Source: a virus
Virus record (IMG/VR): IMGVR_UViG_3300006917_000008
Location: 1 to 45,162 of that record
Strand: one strand, 5' to 3'
DNA length: 45,162 nt
Of the stretch, positions 32,242 through 39,857 are shown piece by piece (within the stretch, counting starts at the first letter, position 1; each line of letters opens with the position of its first letter). Below the pieces are notes generated by a model, which made no database searches, was not told the DNA's origin, and saw only the letters and a program-made list of their open reading frames with translations. A program made the translations under genes and the position numbers.

Positions 32242-32514
32242 TTAGTTTTTCCTTTCGCCCTCCCAAAGTTGCAGGCAGTTGTTGCACAGTTCCACCTCTC
32301 CATACTCCCACTCTCGTCGGGAGAGATACGGCGTTCTGGTGTCGCATCGCGTACACGCGGTCTGACCGAGCAATTCCTGCTCTTTCTTGATGATGCGATA
32401 GATTTGCTGGACGGTGAGCTTGTACTCCGTCGCCAATTCGCTGGCAGATTCGCCAAGTGTGGCAAAGCGGAAATAGATTTTCGTGTCCCTGGTTTGTTTT
32501 GCTATTCGATTCAT
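32242..32514 (-). CDS. HTH plus zinc-ribbon regulator
   Basis: 90 residues from ATG 32514. An HTH (ESASELATEYKLTVQQIYRI, residues about 20-41) is followed by a zinc ribbon with CTRCDTRTPY and CNNC. It lies one base upstream of the lysozyme gene. Its own promoter has a TTATGTAA element between the start point and the ATG, so autoregulation is possible. Probably a transcription factor of the early region. Confidence 0.65.
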   Translation of the reverse strand: MNRIAKQTRDTKIYFRFATLGESASELATEYKLTVQQIYRIIKKEQELLGQTACTRCDTRTPYLSRREWEYGEVELCNNCLQLWEGERKN

Positions 32515-32515
32515 G

Positions 32516-32556
32516 TTATGTAAATACATCTTAGCAGGAATGTTACTAAATGTCAA
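32516..32556 (-). promoter_or_regulatory. Near-consensus promoter with TTATGTAA element
   Basis: TTGACA (32556-32551), 17-bp spacer, TGC-TAAGAT (32536-32528). TTATGTAA (plus strand, 32516-32523) lies between the predicted start point and the ATG at 32514. Confidence 0.75.
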
Positions 32557-32619
32557 TACATAAACTAACATTCTTACAAAAGTCTCGGGGATTATCGGGG
32601 AATGGTGGCTGGCTTGCGC

Positions 32620-32649
32620 CACCGGGGAGTGGGCGGTCTCTCCCCGGTG
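32620..32649. terminator. Strong 10-bp hairpin between genes
   Basis: CACCGGGGAG and CTCCCCGGTG form a perfect stem with a 10-nt loop, 8 bp after the stop of the acidic protein gene at 32658. No clear T-run follows on the minus strand, so it may be a weak terminator or an RNA 3' end stabiliser. Confidence 0.5.
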
Positions 32650-32657
32650 GGTAAGGC

Positions 32658-32972
32658 TCAGTAGGATGGAGTGCCTTCTTTCTTGTAGATGGCCGCCATC
32701 TCGTCGTAGTCTTCAAACATATCCCTGAAGATACTGATAGGCCTCTTCATAACCTCGATAACCTCATCTTCAGTCTCGGGCCAGTTCTCGTCCGGACTCA
32801 GGAAGTCTGCGAGTTTGTCGTATGCGTCCTCGCCTTCTTCCATGTCTGGCAGGCCTCCCCAGTAGAGATAGCCGTCGCCGAGGTATTCGCACCAGGTCTC
32901 TCCGATTTGGATGCGGATATGTGTCTTGAGCATCACGGCTTCCGACCAGGGCTTTGGTTGCTTCTTTGGCAT
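32658..32972 (-). CDS. Small acidic protein, unknown
   Basis: 104 residues starting MPKKQPKPWSEAVM. Basic first 15 residues, then a beta segment (IRIQIGETWCEYLGDGYLYW) and an acidic helical rest (DMEEGEDAYDKLADFL). A full Shine-Dalgarno site (AGGAGGTG) and an own promoter suggest strong expression. Acidic small early proteins can be anti-host factors; no family recognised. Confidence 0.55.
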   Translation of the reverse strand: MPKKQPKPWSEAVMLKTHIRIQIGETWCEYLGDGYLYWGGLPDMEEGEDAYDKLADFLSPDENWPETEDEVIEVMKRPISIFRDMFEDYDEMAAIYKKEGTPSY

Positions 32973-33031
32973 CGTGTTTCACCTCCTTTCTTTAGTTGTC
33001 AAACCTTCATTTGTTATTTGAAGGTATATAT

Positions 33032-33060
33032 ATTGTAATATTTTCTAACATTTATGTAAA
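33032..33060 (-). promoter_or_regulatory. Promoter with TTATGTAA element
   Basis: TTTACA (33060-33055), 17-bp spacer, TACAAT (33037-33032). The -35 box is part of TTTACATAA. The leader then has the hairpin ACCTTCA/TGAAGGT (33003-33025 region) before the Shine-Dalgarno site of the gene at 32972. The rest of 32973-33146 is AT-rich and holds no gene. Confidence 0.65.
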
Positions 33061-33146
33061 GACCTAGAGTTAAGTCTCGGGATTAAGTCGGGAGTTAATT
33101 ATGGGATCGAAATGACGTTCTGGATGGATCCTATAGTATGAGCTAG

Positions 33147-34109
33147 TTATTTCTTCCTCTTGAGGTGCGGGGGTGTAATGTTCTCATAGAGCTCATCGCG
33201 GCTTGGCGGGCGGTCGTGGAAAGTCTGGGGAGAGCCGAGGGCGTGGCGCTCGATGCGTTGCTCGACCTGGTCGATGAGTATCCGGCTGGTGCGCTGGATG
33301 GCGCTCAGGTTGCGCTTGAGCACATCCTTATTCTCCGCCCAGCCCGCGACGTAGGCGAAGGAATACTCCCCCGAGTCCAGCCCGAAATGGTGCATCACGA
33401 CGAAGGCGCAGGACTCGGCAACGGTCTCGGCGTCTTCCCTGGGGATATAGCCGCGATGGTCGGCGACGTGGTGGGCCGCCTCGTGAATCATCGTCTTGGT
33501 GGCCTGGTTGCCCTTCAGCAGGAAATTGACGACGACCTCCTTGGTGAGCGGGCGGTAGAGCCCGTTCTGCTTGCCGGGGAGACGCTTGACCTTGACGCCG
33601 TCTTCTTCCAGGTACTCCTGCACGCTGCGGTAGACCGCCTCGGCGCGCTGGCTCTCCCCCTCCAGCTCCTTGGGGCGTGGGGGTTCTGGCAAGGGCTCGC
33701 CGTCGGTTTGCTCGATATCGAAGACATTGCCGATGCCGTAGCCGGTGAGTATCTCTTTGACCTTCCCGGTGCGCGGGTCGATTTCTCCGCTGGGGTCCTT
33801 TGAGAGCCAGGGGACGAATATCTTGATGGCCCGCTCGCCTTTTCTGACCTGATGGTCGAGCTCCTGCCACTTCCGATACCCCGCGACGTGGGTCGCATCC
33901 GGCCGCTGCGCCATGATGAGAATGGTGTTGTTGAAGGAATAGCGATGAAACTTCGATTGGGTGCGGAGATAGTTGGCGAAGCCTTCGGAGGTGAGGATGC
34001 CCTCGATGCCCTGCTCCAGGAGCCCGATGGCCTGGGTGAGACGAGGGTCCTGCTGCTCCCCTTCTAGTTGGTTGGGCAGCGCTTCTCGATGGATTGGTCT
34101 TTCGGTCAC
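33147..34109 (-). CDS. ardC: ArdC-like antirestriction protein
   Basis: 320 residues, GTG start at 34109. The N-terminal ssDNA-binding domain has FANYLRTQSKFHRYSFNNT and AGYRKWQELDHQVRKGERAI, typical of ArdC. The C-terminal zinc metalloprotease domain has HEAAHHVAD (H-E-x-x-H, about residue 211) and AESCAFVVMHHFGLD. ArdC proteins of conjugative plasmids protect incoming single-stranded DNA against host restriction. It sits next to the ATPase module, which fits a DNA-entry role. Confidence 0.82.
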   Translation of the reverse strand: MTERPIHREALPNQLEGEQQDPRLTQAIGLLEQGIEGILTSEGFANYLRTQSKFHRYSFNNTILIMAQRPDATHVAGYRKWQELDHQVRKGERAIKIFVPWLSKDPSGEIDPRTGKVKEILTGYGIGNVFDIEQTDGEPLPEPPRPKELEGESQRAEAVYRSVQEYLEEDGVKVKRLPGKQNGLYRPLTKEVVVNFLLKGNQATKTMIHEAAHHVADHRGYIPREDAETVAESCAFVVMHHFGLDSGEYSFAYVAGWAENKDVLKRNLSAIQRTSRILIDQVEQRIERHALGSPQTFHDRPPSRDELYENITPPHLKRKK

Positions 34110-34378
34110 CCATTAATTATATATCCTTATGTCAAATCCGCCGCCGTTTTTCCCTTCTTCCACTGACCTTTTTCCTTATATAAGCCTGACGGCTTATTAG
34201 GCTTTACTGTATCCAATATCCTTCCTTAACTGAATAGAGATATACCAGAACGTCGTCACTTTAAATCGGCATCAATGGCTTTCACATTCGTCTAGCCGAG
34301 CGCTTACTCGCAGATTAACGGGCGGGAAACCGCTTGTTTCACCCTCTGCTGTCGTCCTTGCGGTAGGTTGCGTTTACT
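34110..34378. other. 269-bp noncoding region with inverted repeats
   Basis: AT-rich relative to the neighbouring module. It contains ATAAGCC/GGCTTAT with a 4-nt loop (near 34180-34200), overlapped by the alternative pair AAGCCT/AGGCTT, and small repeats around 34320-34340. No convincing gene above 25 codons. It separates the ATPase operon from ArdC, so an origin, a transfer site or a leader RNA is possible. Confidence 0.4.
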
Positions 34379-34582
34379 CTACGCTGCTCTATCCCTGGTC
34401 TCTAATAAATCTCCGATTGCGTTGTTGACTGTTTTACAGAAGACATACACGAGTGCGAGAAAGCCGATGAGGCGCGGTACCCAGTTGCGCGCCGGGTCTG
34501 CCGACAGCGCAAGCTGACCAAAATAGGCGACGACGACCAGGAGGCCGATGGAGAAGAGTATCGATAGAATGTTTCTTTTCAT
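34379..34582 (-). CDS. Small two-pass membrane protein
   Basis: 67 residues from ATG 34582. Two hydrophobic helices (about residues 5-22, NILSILFSIGLLVVVAYFG; and 33-50, VPRLIGFLALVYVFC). It is the last gene of the ATPase operon but has its own promoter and attenuator-like leader. It might be a small membrane partner of the ATPases or a holin-like protein. No family recognised. Confidence 0.55.
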   Translation of the reverse strand: MKRNILSILFSIGLLVVVAYFGQLALSADPARNWVPRLIGFLALVYVFCKTVNNAIGDLLETRDRAA

Positions 34583-34584
34583 AC

Positions 34585-34708
34585 AAAAAACCGCTTGGTG
34601 TTGGACTCGCTGGAGGCTCTTAGGGTAAGCCAAAAGCCCAACACAAAACGGTTTTATACCCTAAGATTTCAGCATTCCCAACATATCAAGTCCTAATAGT
34701 TATGTCAA
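34585..34708 (-). promoter_or_regulatory. Promoter and terminator/antiterminator leader
   Basis: TTGACA (34708-34703), 17-bp spacer, TATGTT (34685-34680); start about 34673. In the about 90-nt leader, CTTAGGGTA (34665-34657) pairs with TACCCTAAG (34627-34619), while GTGTTGG (34644-34638) and ACCG (34652-34649) pair with CCAACAC (34604-34598) and CGGT (34593-34590), followed by six T ending 2 nt before ATG. The two foldings interlock, so they should be alternatives. This is the layout of an attenuator. Confidence 0.7.
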
Positions 34709-34712
34709 TACC

Positions 34713-36134
34713 CTAATCTTCGACGAGTTGCCTTCTCTTGCTCCGGAGAGGCTCCGGAAGTACCGGAGGAAGTTCGGAAGCGGGACGGAAATAGGTCCGG
34801 AGGTAGTGTTCCTCGATGGCTTGGAGCTCTAGCGGGTCTACTTTCGGCTCGGGTAAATGTTCCGTCCTGATGCGGTACACCTTGGTGGTGGGCCTCGGGA
34901 AGAGCGCCTGGAAGGGCTGGGGCCAGGGGGGGAGTTCCTTCCGGACCAGCGCCCGTCCCACCCTGAGGTTCTGGACCTCGTGGATTTGCTCCTCCCAGGC
35001 CTCCCGCATCCCCGCCATCTCGGTCTCGTCGTTGTCCCTAACGCTCAGGCTCCGGGGGTCCACCTTGCCGATGGTCCTGACCGCCACCTCGGCCGAGTCC
35101 CGCTCCAGCCGGAACATCGCCTTGAGCTTGGCGTTGCTGAGCGCCCCGGTCATGCGGGGGGAGAGCTGGCTGTAGTCCTGGTGGGCGAAGGTTAAGAACA
35201 GGCCGTACTTGCGGGTCTTCGAGAGCATGTTGCCGAAGGCTTCCTCGTCCCGGCTCATGAAAATCGGGGCCTCGTCGACGATGAGGTAGTGGGGCAGCCT
35301 GCTGGCGGGGTCGAGGTTCTCCCGGCTCTTGGCGGCCTGCTCGTACATCACCATCAGGAAGGAGCCGATGAGGCTCGTCACCTCGTCGTTGGTGGTGGCG
35401 AGGTTGATGATGAGCGAGCGCCCCTCGTCCATGATTTTCCTCGGGTTAATGACCAGGTCTGGCTGGCTCATGCCGTGCCGGAAGACGCCGAGCTGGGTGA
35501 GCTGGCGCGCCCTGCGCTGCACCGACCCGGCGTAGAGCACCTGGTCGGGCTTGCGGAGCTTGTCGTACACGTCGCGGAAGGACTCGACCAGGTAGTAGTC
35601 GGTCTCCCGCTCGAGGAGCCTGGCCCGGAAGTTGTCGTCGAAGAGCACCCGGTTGAGGTCGGTCAGGGGCAGGTCGTTGTGCAACAGGAGCTGAACCGCA
35701 TCCGGCAGGAGCGTGTCGAAGGTCGCCGCGCCGGTCGCCAGCTCCTTGTAGGCGCGGTGGAAGGCCTCGCGAATCATGGTCGGTACCTTGTCCCTCGGGA
35801 AGGGCTGCTGCAACACGTTGAGGGGCGCGTAGAGGCCCCGCTCCTCTGCTCTCGGTATGTTGAGGTACAACAACTTCTCCAGGGCGTCAGGGGCGTTGAA
35901 GTAGCCCCGAGCGAGGAGCTGCTTGACGATGAGGGTCGAGAGGTCGCCGTGCGGGTCGATTAAGGTCGCCGCCCGATTCGACAGCAGTAAATTGATGAAG
36001 AAGCCGGCGAGGAAGTTTGATTTGCCCGACTCACTAATGCCGACGACGTGGAAATGCGCCCGGAGCTGGCGCTCCGTCAGGCGCAGCGGGAGCAGGAAGA
36101 ACGGGCCGTGGTGCCCGAGGGATATGTCGTTCAC
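34713..36134 (-). CDS. VirD4/TraG/HerA-like DNA-transfer ATPase (1)
   Basis: 473 residues, GTG start at 36134 overlapping the upstream stop. Walker A is GISESGKSN (residues 32-40), a second conserved site is TLIDPHGDLS (57-66), Walker B is YLIVDEAPIF (283-292), and a sensor-like FAHQDYSQL follows. No transmembrane segment. It belongs to the VirD4/TraG/DUF87 group, which moves DNA through membranes in conjugation. The serine before GKS is unusual. It lies downstream of the replication-relaxation gene and a second similar ATPase. Confidence 0.75.
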   Translation of the reverse strand: MNDISLGHHGPFFLLPLRLTERQLRAHFHVVGISESGKSNFLAGFFINLLLSNRAATLIDPHGDLSTLIVKQLLARGYFNAPDALEKLLYLNIPRAEERGLYAPLNVLQQPFPRDKVPTMIREAFHRAYKELATGAATFDTLLPDAVQLLLHNDLPLTDLNRVLFDDNFRARLLERETDYYLVESFRDVYDKLRKPDQVLYAGSVQRRARQLTQLGVFRHGMSQPDLVINPRKIMDEGRSLIINLATTNDEVTSLIGSFLMVMYEQAAKSRENLDPASRLPHYLIVDEAPIFMSRDEEAFGNMLSKTRKYGLFLTFAHQDYSQLSPRMTGALSNAKLKAMFRLERDSAEVAVRTIGKVDPRSLSVRDNDETEMAGMREAWEEQIHEVQNLRVGRALVRKELPPWPQPFQALFPRPTTKVYRIRTEHLPEPKVDPLELQAIEEHYLRTYFRPASELPPVLPEPLRSKRRQLVED

Positions 36135-36982
36135 GCATCGCCACCTCCGAGGTCGATGAGGGGCGCGGTCTCTCCGAGTGGCACCAACCAGCGCTGGGAG
36201 ACGAGATAGGCGTAGGCCTCCCGGAGATAGTCCGCATCGCCGAGGTCTTGGTCCGGCAAGGGTACGGCGCTAATCCGGAAGAGGTCCGCTTCTCCCTGCG
36301 CCCCCATGCTCCGCAACTCGGCCTCGGTCCAGGCCTGGAGTTGCTTGGCGCGCTTCTCCCCCTCCTCCGCCTCGACCACCACGGCGATGGTCATCGGCCG
36401 CCCGGCGACCCAGCGGACCAGGTGCCTGACCTTCGCCCGCCAGAACGTCTGGTCATCCTCGGTGCCCCGGTCCAGCTCCAGCGCCAAAGGGTTGTCGTAA
36501 TTCTCCCCGTCGACGGGGACGCGCAGGTCCAGGAGCCCGTCGGGGATGACCGCGCCCCGCTCCTCACGCCTCAGGGTCAGGTCGTGCTTGGCGCTGCGGA
36601 CCACCCAGCCGGGCACTCTGGCGGCGACGAACTCGACCAGAATCAGGAACTCGGCAACGGCGAGGGTGTGGTCCAGAAATGCCTTGCGGCGTCCTTCGGT
36701 GCGCGGCAAGGCCTGGCCGGTGTCGGCGTGGATATACCGCTTCCCCTTGTGGGCCAGCCTGTAGACGTAGGGGAGCGAGCCCCTCGTGGTATAGCGGGCC
36801 TGGATGACGAGGTCGAGGTAGTGCTCCTCGTACAACGACTTCAGGTCGTCCTGCACGCCCCTGAGGCTGCCGTGGGCGTAGAGGAGCCGGGTGGCCAGCT
36901 CGGTGGTCAGGTAGTGATATTGGGCGAGCGCGCGGAGCAGCTTGACCTTCGGCATGGTGAGGACGGGGCGGATAGTTGACAT
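36131..36982 (-). CDS. Replication-relaxation family protein
   Basis: 283 residues from ATG 36982 (GGAAAG Shine-Dalgarno site). The N-terminal winged helix (KLLRALAQYHYLTTELATRL, then DLKSLYEEHYLD) fits the replication-relaxation family of plasmids. The second half has a nuclease-like PDGLLDLRV followed by LALELDRGTED, an acidic pattern of restriction-endonuclease folds. Such proteins occur beside TraG-like ATPases in mobile plasmids, where they may act as DNA-processing or relaxosome factors. No classical relaxase with an H-x-H motif was seen elsewhere. Confidence 0.65.
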   Translation of the reverse strand: MSTIRPVLTMPKVKLLRALAQYHYLTTELATRLLYAHGSLRGVQDDLKSLYEEHYLDLVIQARYTTRGSLPYVYRLAHKGKRYIHADTGQALPRTEGRRKAFLDHTLAVAEFLILVEFVAARVPGWVVRSAKHDLTLRREERGAVIPDGLLDLRVPVDGENYDNPLALELDRGTEDDQTFWRAKVRHLVRWVAGRPMTIAVVVEAEEGEKRAKQLQAWTEAELRSMGAQGEADLFRISAVPLPDQDLGDADYLREAYAYLVSQRWLVPLGETAPLIDLGGGDA

Positions 36983-37005
36983 AACTTTCCGTATTATATA
37001 CCAGC

Positions 37006-38490
37006 TCAGTCCTTGGACGGCACGCGCCGCACCGAAGGCCGCAGGTTGGACGGCCTGGGCGGGGCGTCGTAGAACTCCGGAGCGGGTCCGGCTGGGTCCG
37101 GAGGGGGTTCCGGAGTCCGTCCGGACCACGGTCGGCCGAAGCGCTCGCGGCTGCGCTGGTAGATGCCGACCACGAGCGGGTGGTCTTCGTCGTAGAGCGG
37201 CGGGGTGGGGGCGTGCAGCCTGACCGGCCCCTCGACGGAGCCGACCAGCTTCGCGTAGGCCACGCCCACCGGCAGGTGGGGGAGGACCCGCTCCGGGAAC
37301 TCGTGCTCCAGGTTCGCGCCGACCTCACGCGCATCCTTGGCGCTGGTCTGGAAGAAGAGGTAGTTGGCCGCGCCGAGCGTCGCCTCGCGGTTCTCGTCTT
37401 GGAGCTGGCCCCGGTGCTGGTGCGCCACCACGAGCCCCAGCCCGTACTTCCTGACGGTCGCGAACATCTTGGCCGTCGCTGGTGTGGCGAACTCCTGGAA
37501 CTCGTCGCAGTAGAGGTGGAACTGGCGGGGGTGGCCGGGCGGGACCTCGTCGCGGGCGAGCGCCGCCCGGAGGAACTCATCGACGAGCACCGCGCCCAGG
37601 AGCTTCACCGACTGCTCGCCGATTTCCTTATCGAGGAGGCGCACCAGGAAAGTCGCGCGCTCCTCCAGCATCTCCGCGACGTTGAAGGTCGTCTTGGGGA
37701 CGCTGAAGACCTGGTACATCAACTCGTTGGTCAGGAAGCCGCGCAGGCGGTCGAGCACCGGCTGGGTCTCGCGGGGGGCGATGTGCGGGTAGTCGTCGAG
37801 CCAGTACTCGCGCACCGACGCGTTGGTCACGCTTCGCAGGAGCTGCCGCCGGAACGGCTCCTGGGAGAGGAAGCGGGGCACGCTCGCCAGATTCTCGCCG
37901 GGGTTGGCGGCGAAGACGAAGCCGACATTCCTGAGGATGTTCTCCATCCGCGCGCCCCAGCTGTCGAAGAGCTTGCGGATGAGCAGGACGAACCGCTCGG
38001 CCACCACGCCCTGCTGCGTCGGGTCGGTGTGGTCGTTGCAGTCGAAGAGGTTGATGCCCAGCGGCACCCGGCGCTGCTGCCAGGCCCCCGCGAAGTCCAG
38101 CACGTAGACGCGCCCGGCGTGGGCGGTCGGGATGCGCCGGAGGAGATTGTTGACCAGGGTGGCGTGGGGGTCGATGACGCAGCAGCCCCGGCCCTCGGCG
38201 ATATCCCGGAGGACCAGCGGCATCATCGCGTAGGCCGACTTGCCCATGCCGGTCTTGCCCAGCAGATAGACGTGCTGGGGGCGTGACCTATCCAGGAGCA
38301 CGACCTCCCCCCACTCGTCCTGGCCCAGCACCACCCCCGCTGGTGGCGGCGGCGGTGGGGGAACGACTTCCATAGGCTCTCCCTCCGGCGGTAGCTCGGG
38401 GCCTGGGTGCCAGTAGCGCCTGACCGCCTCGGCCGAGTCGAGCACCTTCCCCCGCTTCGCCCAGTAGGCGGCGACCTCGCGGCTCTCCAC
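37006..38490 (-). CDS. VirD4/TraG/HerA-like DNA-transfer ATPase (2)
   Basis: 494 residues, GTG start at 38490, one base after the previous TGA (a longer frame to 38781 has non-protein composition). Walker A is GKTGMGKS (78-85), then VIDPHATL (105-112), Walker B FHLYCDEFQEF (324-334) and AHQHRGQL (355-363). A run of Pro at residues 44-50 precedes the motor domain. No membrane helices, so it may dock on the membrane proteins encoded upstream. A coupling protein that feeds DNA into a channel is the likely role. Confidence 0.78.
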   Translation of the reverse strand: MESREVAAYWAKRGKVLDSAEAVRRYWHPGPELPPEGEPMEVVPPPPPPPAGVVLGQDEWGEVVLLDRSRPQHVYLLGKTGMGKSAYAMMPLVLRDIAEGRGCCVIDPHATLVNNLLRRIPTAHAGRVYVLDFAGAWQQRRVPLGINLFDCNDHTDPTQQGVVAERFVLLIRKLFDSWGARMENILRNVGFVFAANPGENLASVPRFLSQEPFRRQLLRSVTNASVREYWLDDYPHIAPRETQPVLDRLRGFLTNELMYQVFSVPKTTFNVAEMLEERATFLVRLLDKEIGEQSVKLLGAVLVDEFLRAALARDEVPPGHPRQFHLYCDEFQEFATPATAKMFATVRKYGLGLVVAHQHRGQLQDENREATLGAANYLFFQTSAKDAREVGANLEHEFPERVLPHLPVGVAYAKLVGSVEGPVRLHAPTPPLYDEDHPLVVGIYQRSRERFGRPWSGRTPEPPPDPAGPAPEFYDAPPRPSNLRPSVRRVPSKD

Positions 38491-38491
38491 C

Positions 38492-38995
38492 TCAGTCCCC
38501 GAAGAGCGCCCGGGCCACCGAGCGGAAGAAGCCGATGCGCTTCTCCGGTTGCTGCGGGAACACGTCGATAACGGGCGGCGGGGTCGGGGCCACATAGGCG
38601 GGGATGTCGCCACTGGAAAGCTTGTCCATCGCCTCGCCGAACTTGCGGGCGATTTCGTGCGAACGGAAGCCGTAGATATTGATGAGCCCCTCGGTGTAGA
38701 AGTCGATGTCGGCCTGGAGCTCGGGCGTGCGCTCCTCCGCGCGCTGCTGGCCGCGGATAGTGGTGAGTACCTGGATAGCATCGCGTTGGATGAGGGGAAT
38801 CATCTCGTCGAGGTTCTGGGTGGCGTAGCACACCTTGGCGACCTGCAACTGGGCCTTGGTCATCTGCTTGTATATCTCGAAGCCGATGTGCTGGACCTCC
38901 GGGCGATTGGCCCACTCGGCGGGGGCCTTGAGCGCCTGACCCTCGCCGTTATAGGGTGTGGTCTCGCCCCAACTCGTGCGCTTCTGGATAGACAT
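38492..38995 (-). CDS. ATPase-operon protein, unknown
   Basis: 167 residues, mostly helical, soluble, with a hydrophobic or amphipathic C-terminal end (GFFRSVARALFGD). Shine-Dalgarno AAGGAGG is 5 nt upstream. It lies between the membrane protein and the ATPase, 1 nt from the ATPase start, so it may connect the two. No family recognised. Confidence 0.55.
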   Translation of the reverse strand: MSIQKRTSWGETTPYNGEGQALKAPAEWANRPEVQHIGFEIYKQMTKAQLQVAKVCYATQNLDEMIPLIQRDAIQVLTTIRGQQRAEERTPELQADIDFYTEGLINIYGFRSHEIARKFGEAMDKLSSGDIPAYVAPTPPPVIDVFPQQPEKRIGFFRSVARALFGD

Positions 38996-39005
38996 CGTCG
39001 CCTCC

Positions 39006-39581
39006 TTATCGTCGCTGCGCGATTTCCAGGGACACCCGGATGAACTCCTTGCGATACCAGGCCAACTCCTCCTCCCACCTCGGCCCGGCCTGCTCCAGCG
39101 TCCTCATCACCTGCGCGTGGTGCTGGAGGAAGCGCGCATTCAGCTCCTGCTGCGCCTGCACCGCGATGTGCCTCTCGATGCCCAGCTCGCGGGCGGTCTC
39201 TCGCAGGGCGCGCTGCACGTCGCTGTTGGTGAATACCGACACCGGCACCATCCGACCCCTTTTGACCAGGTCGCCGCGCGGGTCGTACTGGGGGTCGATG
39301 CGCCGCCCCTCCTCGATGTGTTTGTCGATGTCGCTCTCCCACATCAGGCCGGTGGCGACGAAGCCGAAAATGAGCGGGGGTGCGGCGAGATAAGCGATGC
39401 AGAAGTACGCGTTAACGACGACCGGGTTGAACGGGTCGTAGCCGATGGTCTGCATGATGCCGACGAAGAGCCACCAGGGGAACACGGCGAGGTTGGACAT
39501 GCCGATAAAGCGCCAGATGGAGCGCTTGATGAGTCCTGAATAGAAGTCGTCCTGTTCGAGGGTGAGGCCGGTCGTATACAT
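39006..39581 (-). CDS. Two-pass membrane protein of the ATPase operon
   Basis: 191 residues. Two transmembrane helices (about 29-46 and 58-80: LAVFPWWLFVGIMQTIG and CIAYLAAPPLIFGFVATGL), then a soluble helical C-terminal part of about 110 residues. This resembles the small TcpE/PrgI-type membrane subunits of transfer systems in layout. It is the first gene of the operon, with an operator-like repeat at its promoter. It could anchor the ATPase to the membrane. Confidence 0.6.
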   Translation of the reverse strand: MYTTGLTLEQDDFYSGLIKRSIWRFIGMSNLAVFPWWLFVGIMQTIGYDPFNPVVVNAYFCIAYLAAPPLIFGFVATGLMWESDIDKHIEEGRRIDPQYDPRGDLVKRGRMVPVSVFTNSDVQRALRETARELGIERHIAVQAQQELNARFLQHHAQVMRTLEQAGPRWEEELAWYRKEFIRVSLEIAQRR

Positions 39582-39608
39582 CGGCGCACCTCTTGGCGAG
39601 GTAGGGAT

Positions 39609-39656
39609 TCAACTGTAGTTGAGTTAATAGTCTAGCAGCTTTTTCGTCGTCCGCAA
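39609..39656 (-). promoter_or_regulatory. Promoter with palindromic operator
   Basis: TTGCGG (39656-39651), 16-bp spacer, TGC-TAGACT (39637-39629). The palindrome TCAACT-2-AGTTGA (39609-39622) covers the predicted start point, as expected for a repressor site controlling the ATPase operon. Confidence 0.55.
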
Positions 39657-39697
39657 CTGATCAAGCGATCACAAGAGGACCGAAGGGCCGACGACGA
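39644..39697. other. Cloverleaf-forming DNA in a 276-bp noncoding region
   Basis: An 8-bp stem TCGTCGTC/GACGACGA encloses two hairpins, TGATC-4-GATCA and GGACC-4-GGCC (one bulged A), giving a three-way junction. The surrounding 39582-39857 has no gene but holds short GCGAGCG repeats. It lies beside a replication-initiator-like gene, so it may be a replication or transfer origin, or a structured RNA. Confidence 0.5.
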
Positions 39698-39857
39698 GGG
39701 AGCGAGCGGGAAGCGAGCGAGTGAGGAGGATGGACCGGAGGGACACTCGGCGCGGGATGGCGTTGCGGCACGCTGGGGTGTTTTGGCGTCGTGATGGGCG
39801 AAAGTGCCGGGGTTGAACTAGCGTCTCGGGGATCGCTGGGGCGGGGTATCCAAGCGC

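Noticed and set aside
34110-34378. tmRNA or group I intron in the noncoding region
   Set aside because: No conserved tmRNA ends or tag frame and no intron core elements could be found by eye.
37180-38286. 368-codon plus-strand open frame opposite ATPase 2
   Set aside because: Antisense shadow in GC-rich DNA; the minus strand carries Walker A and B motifs.
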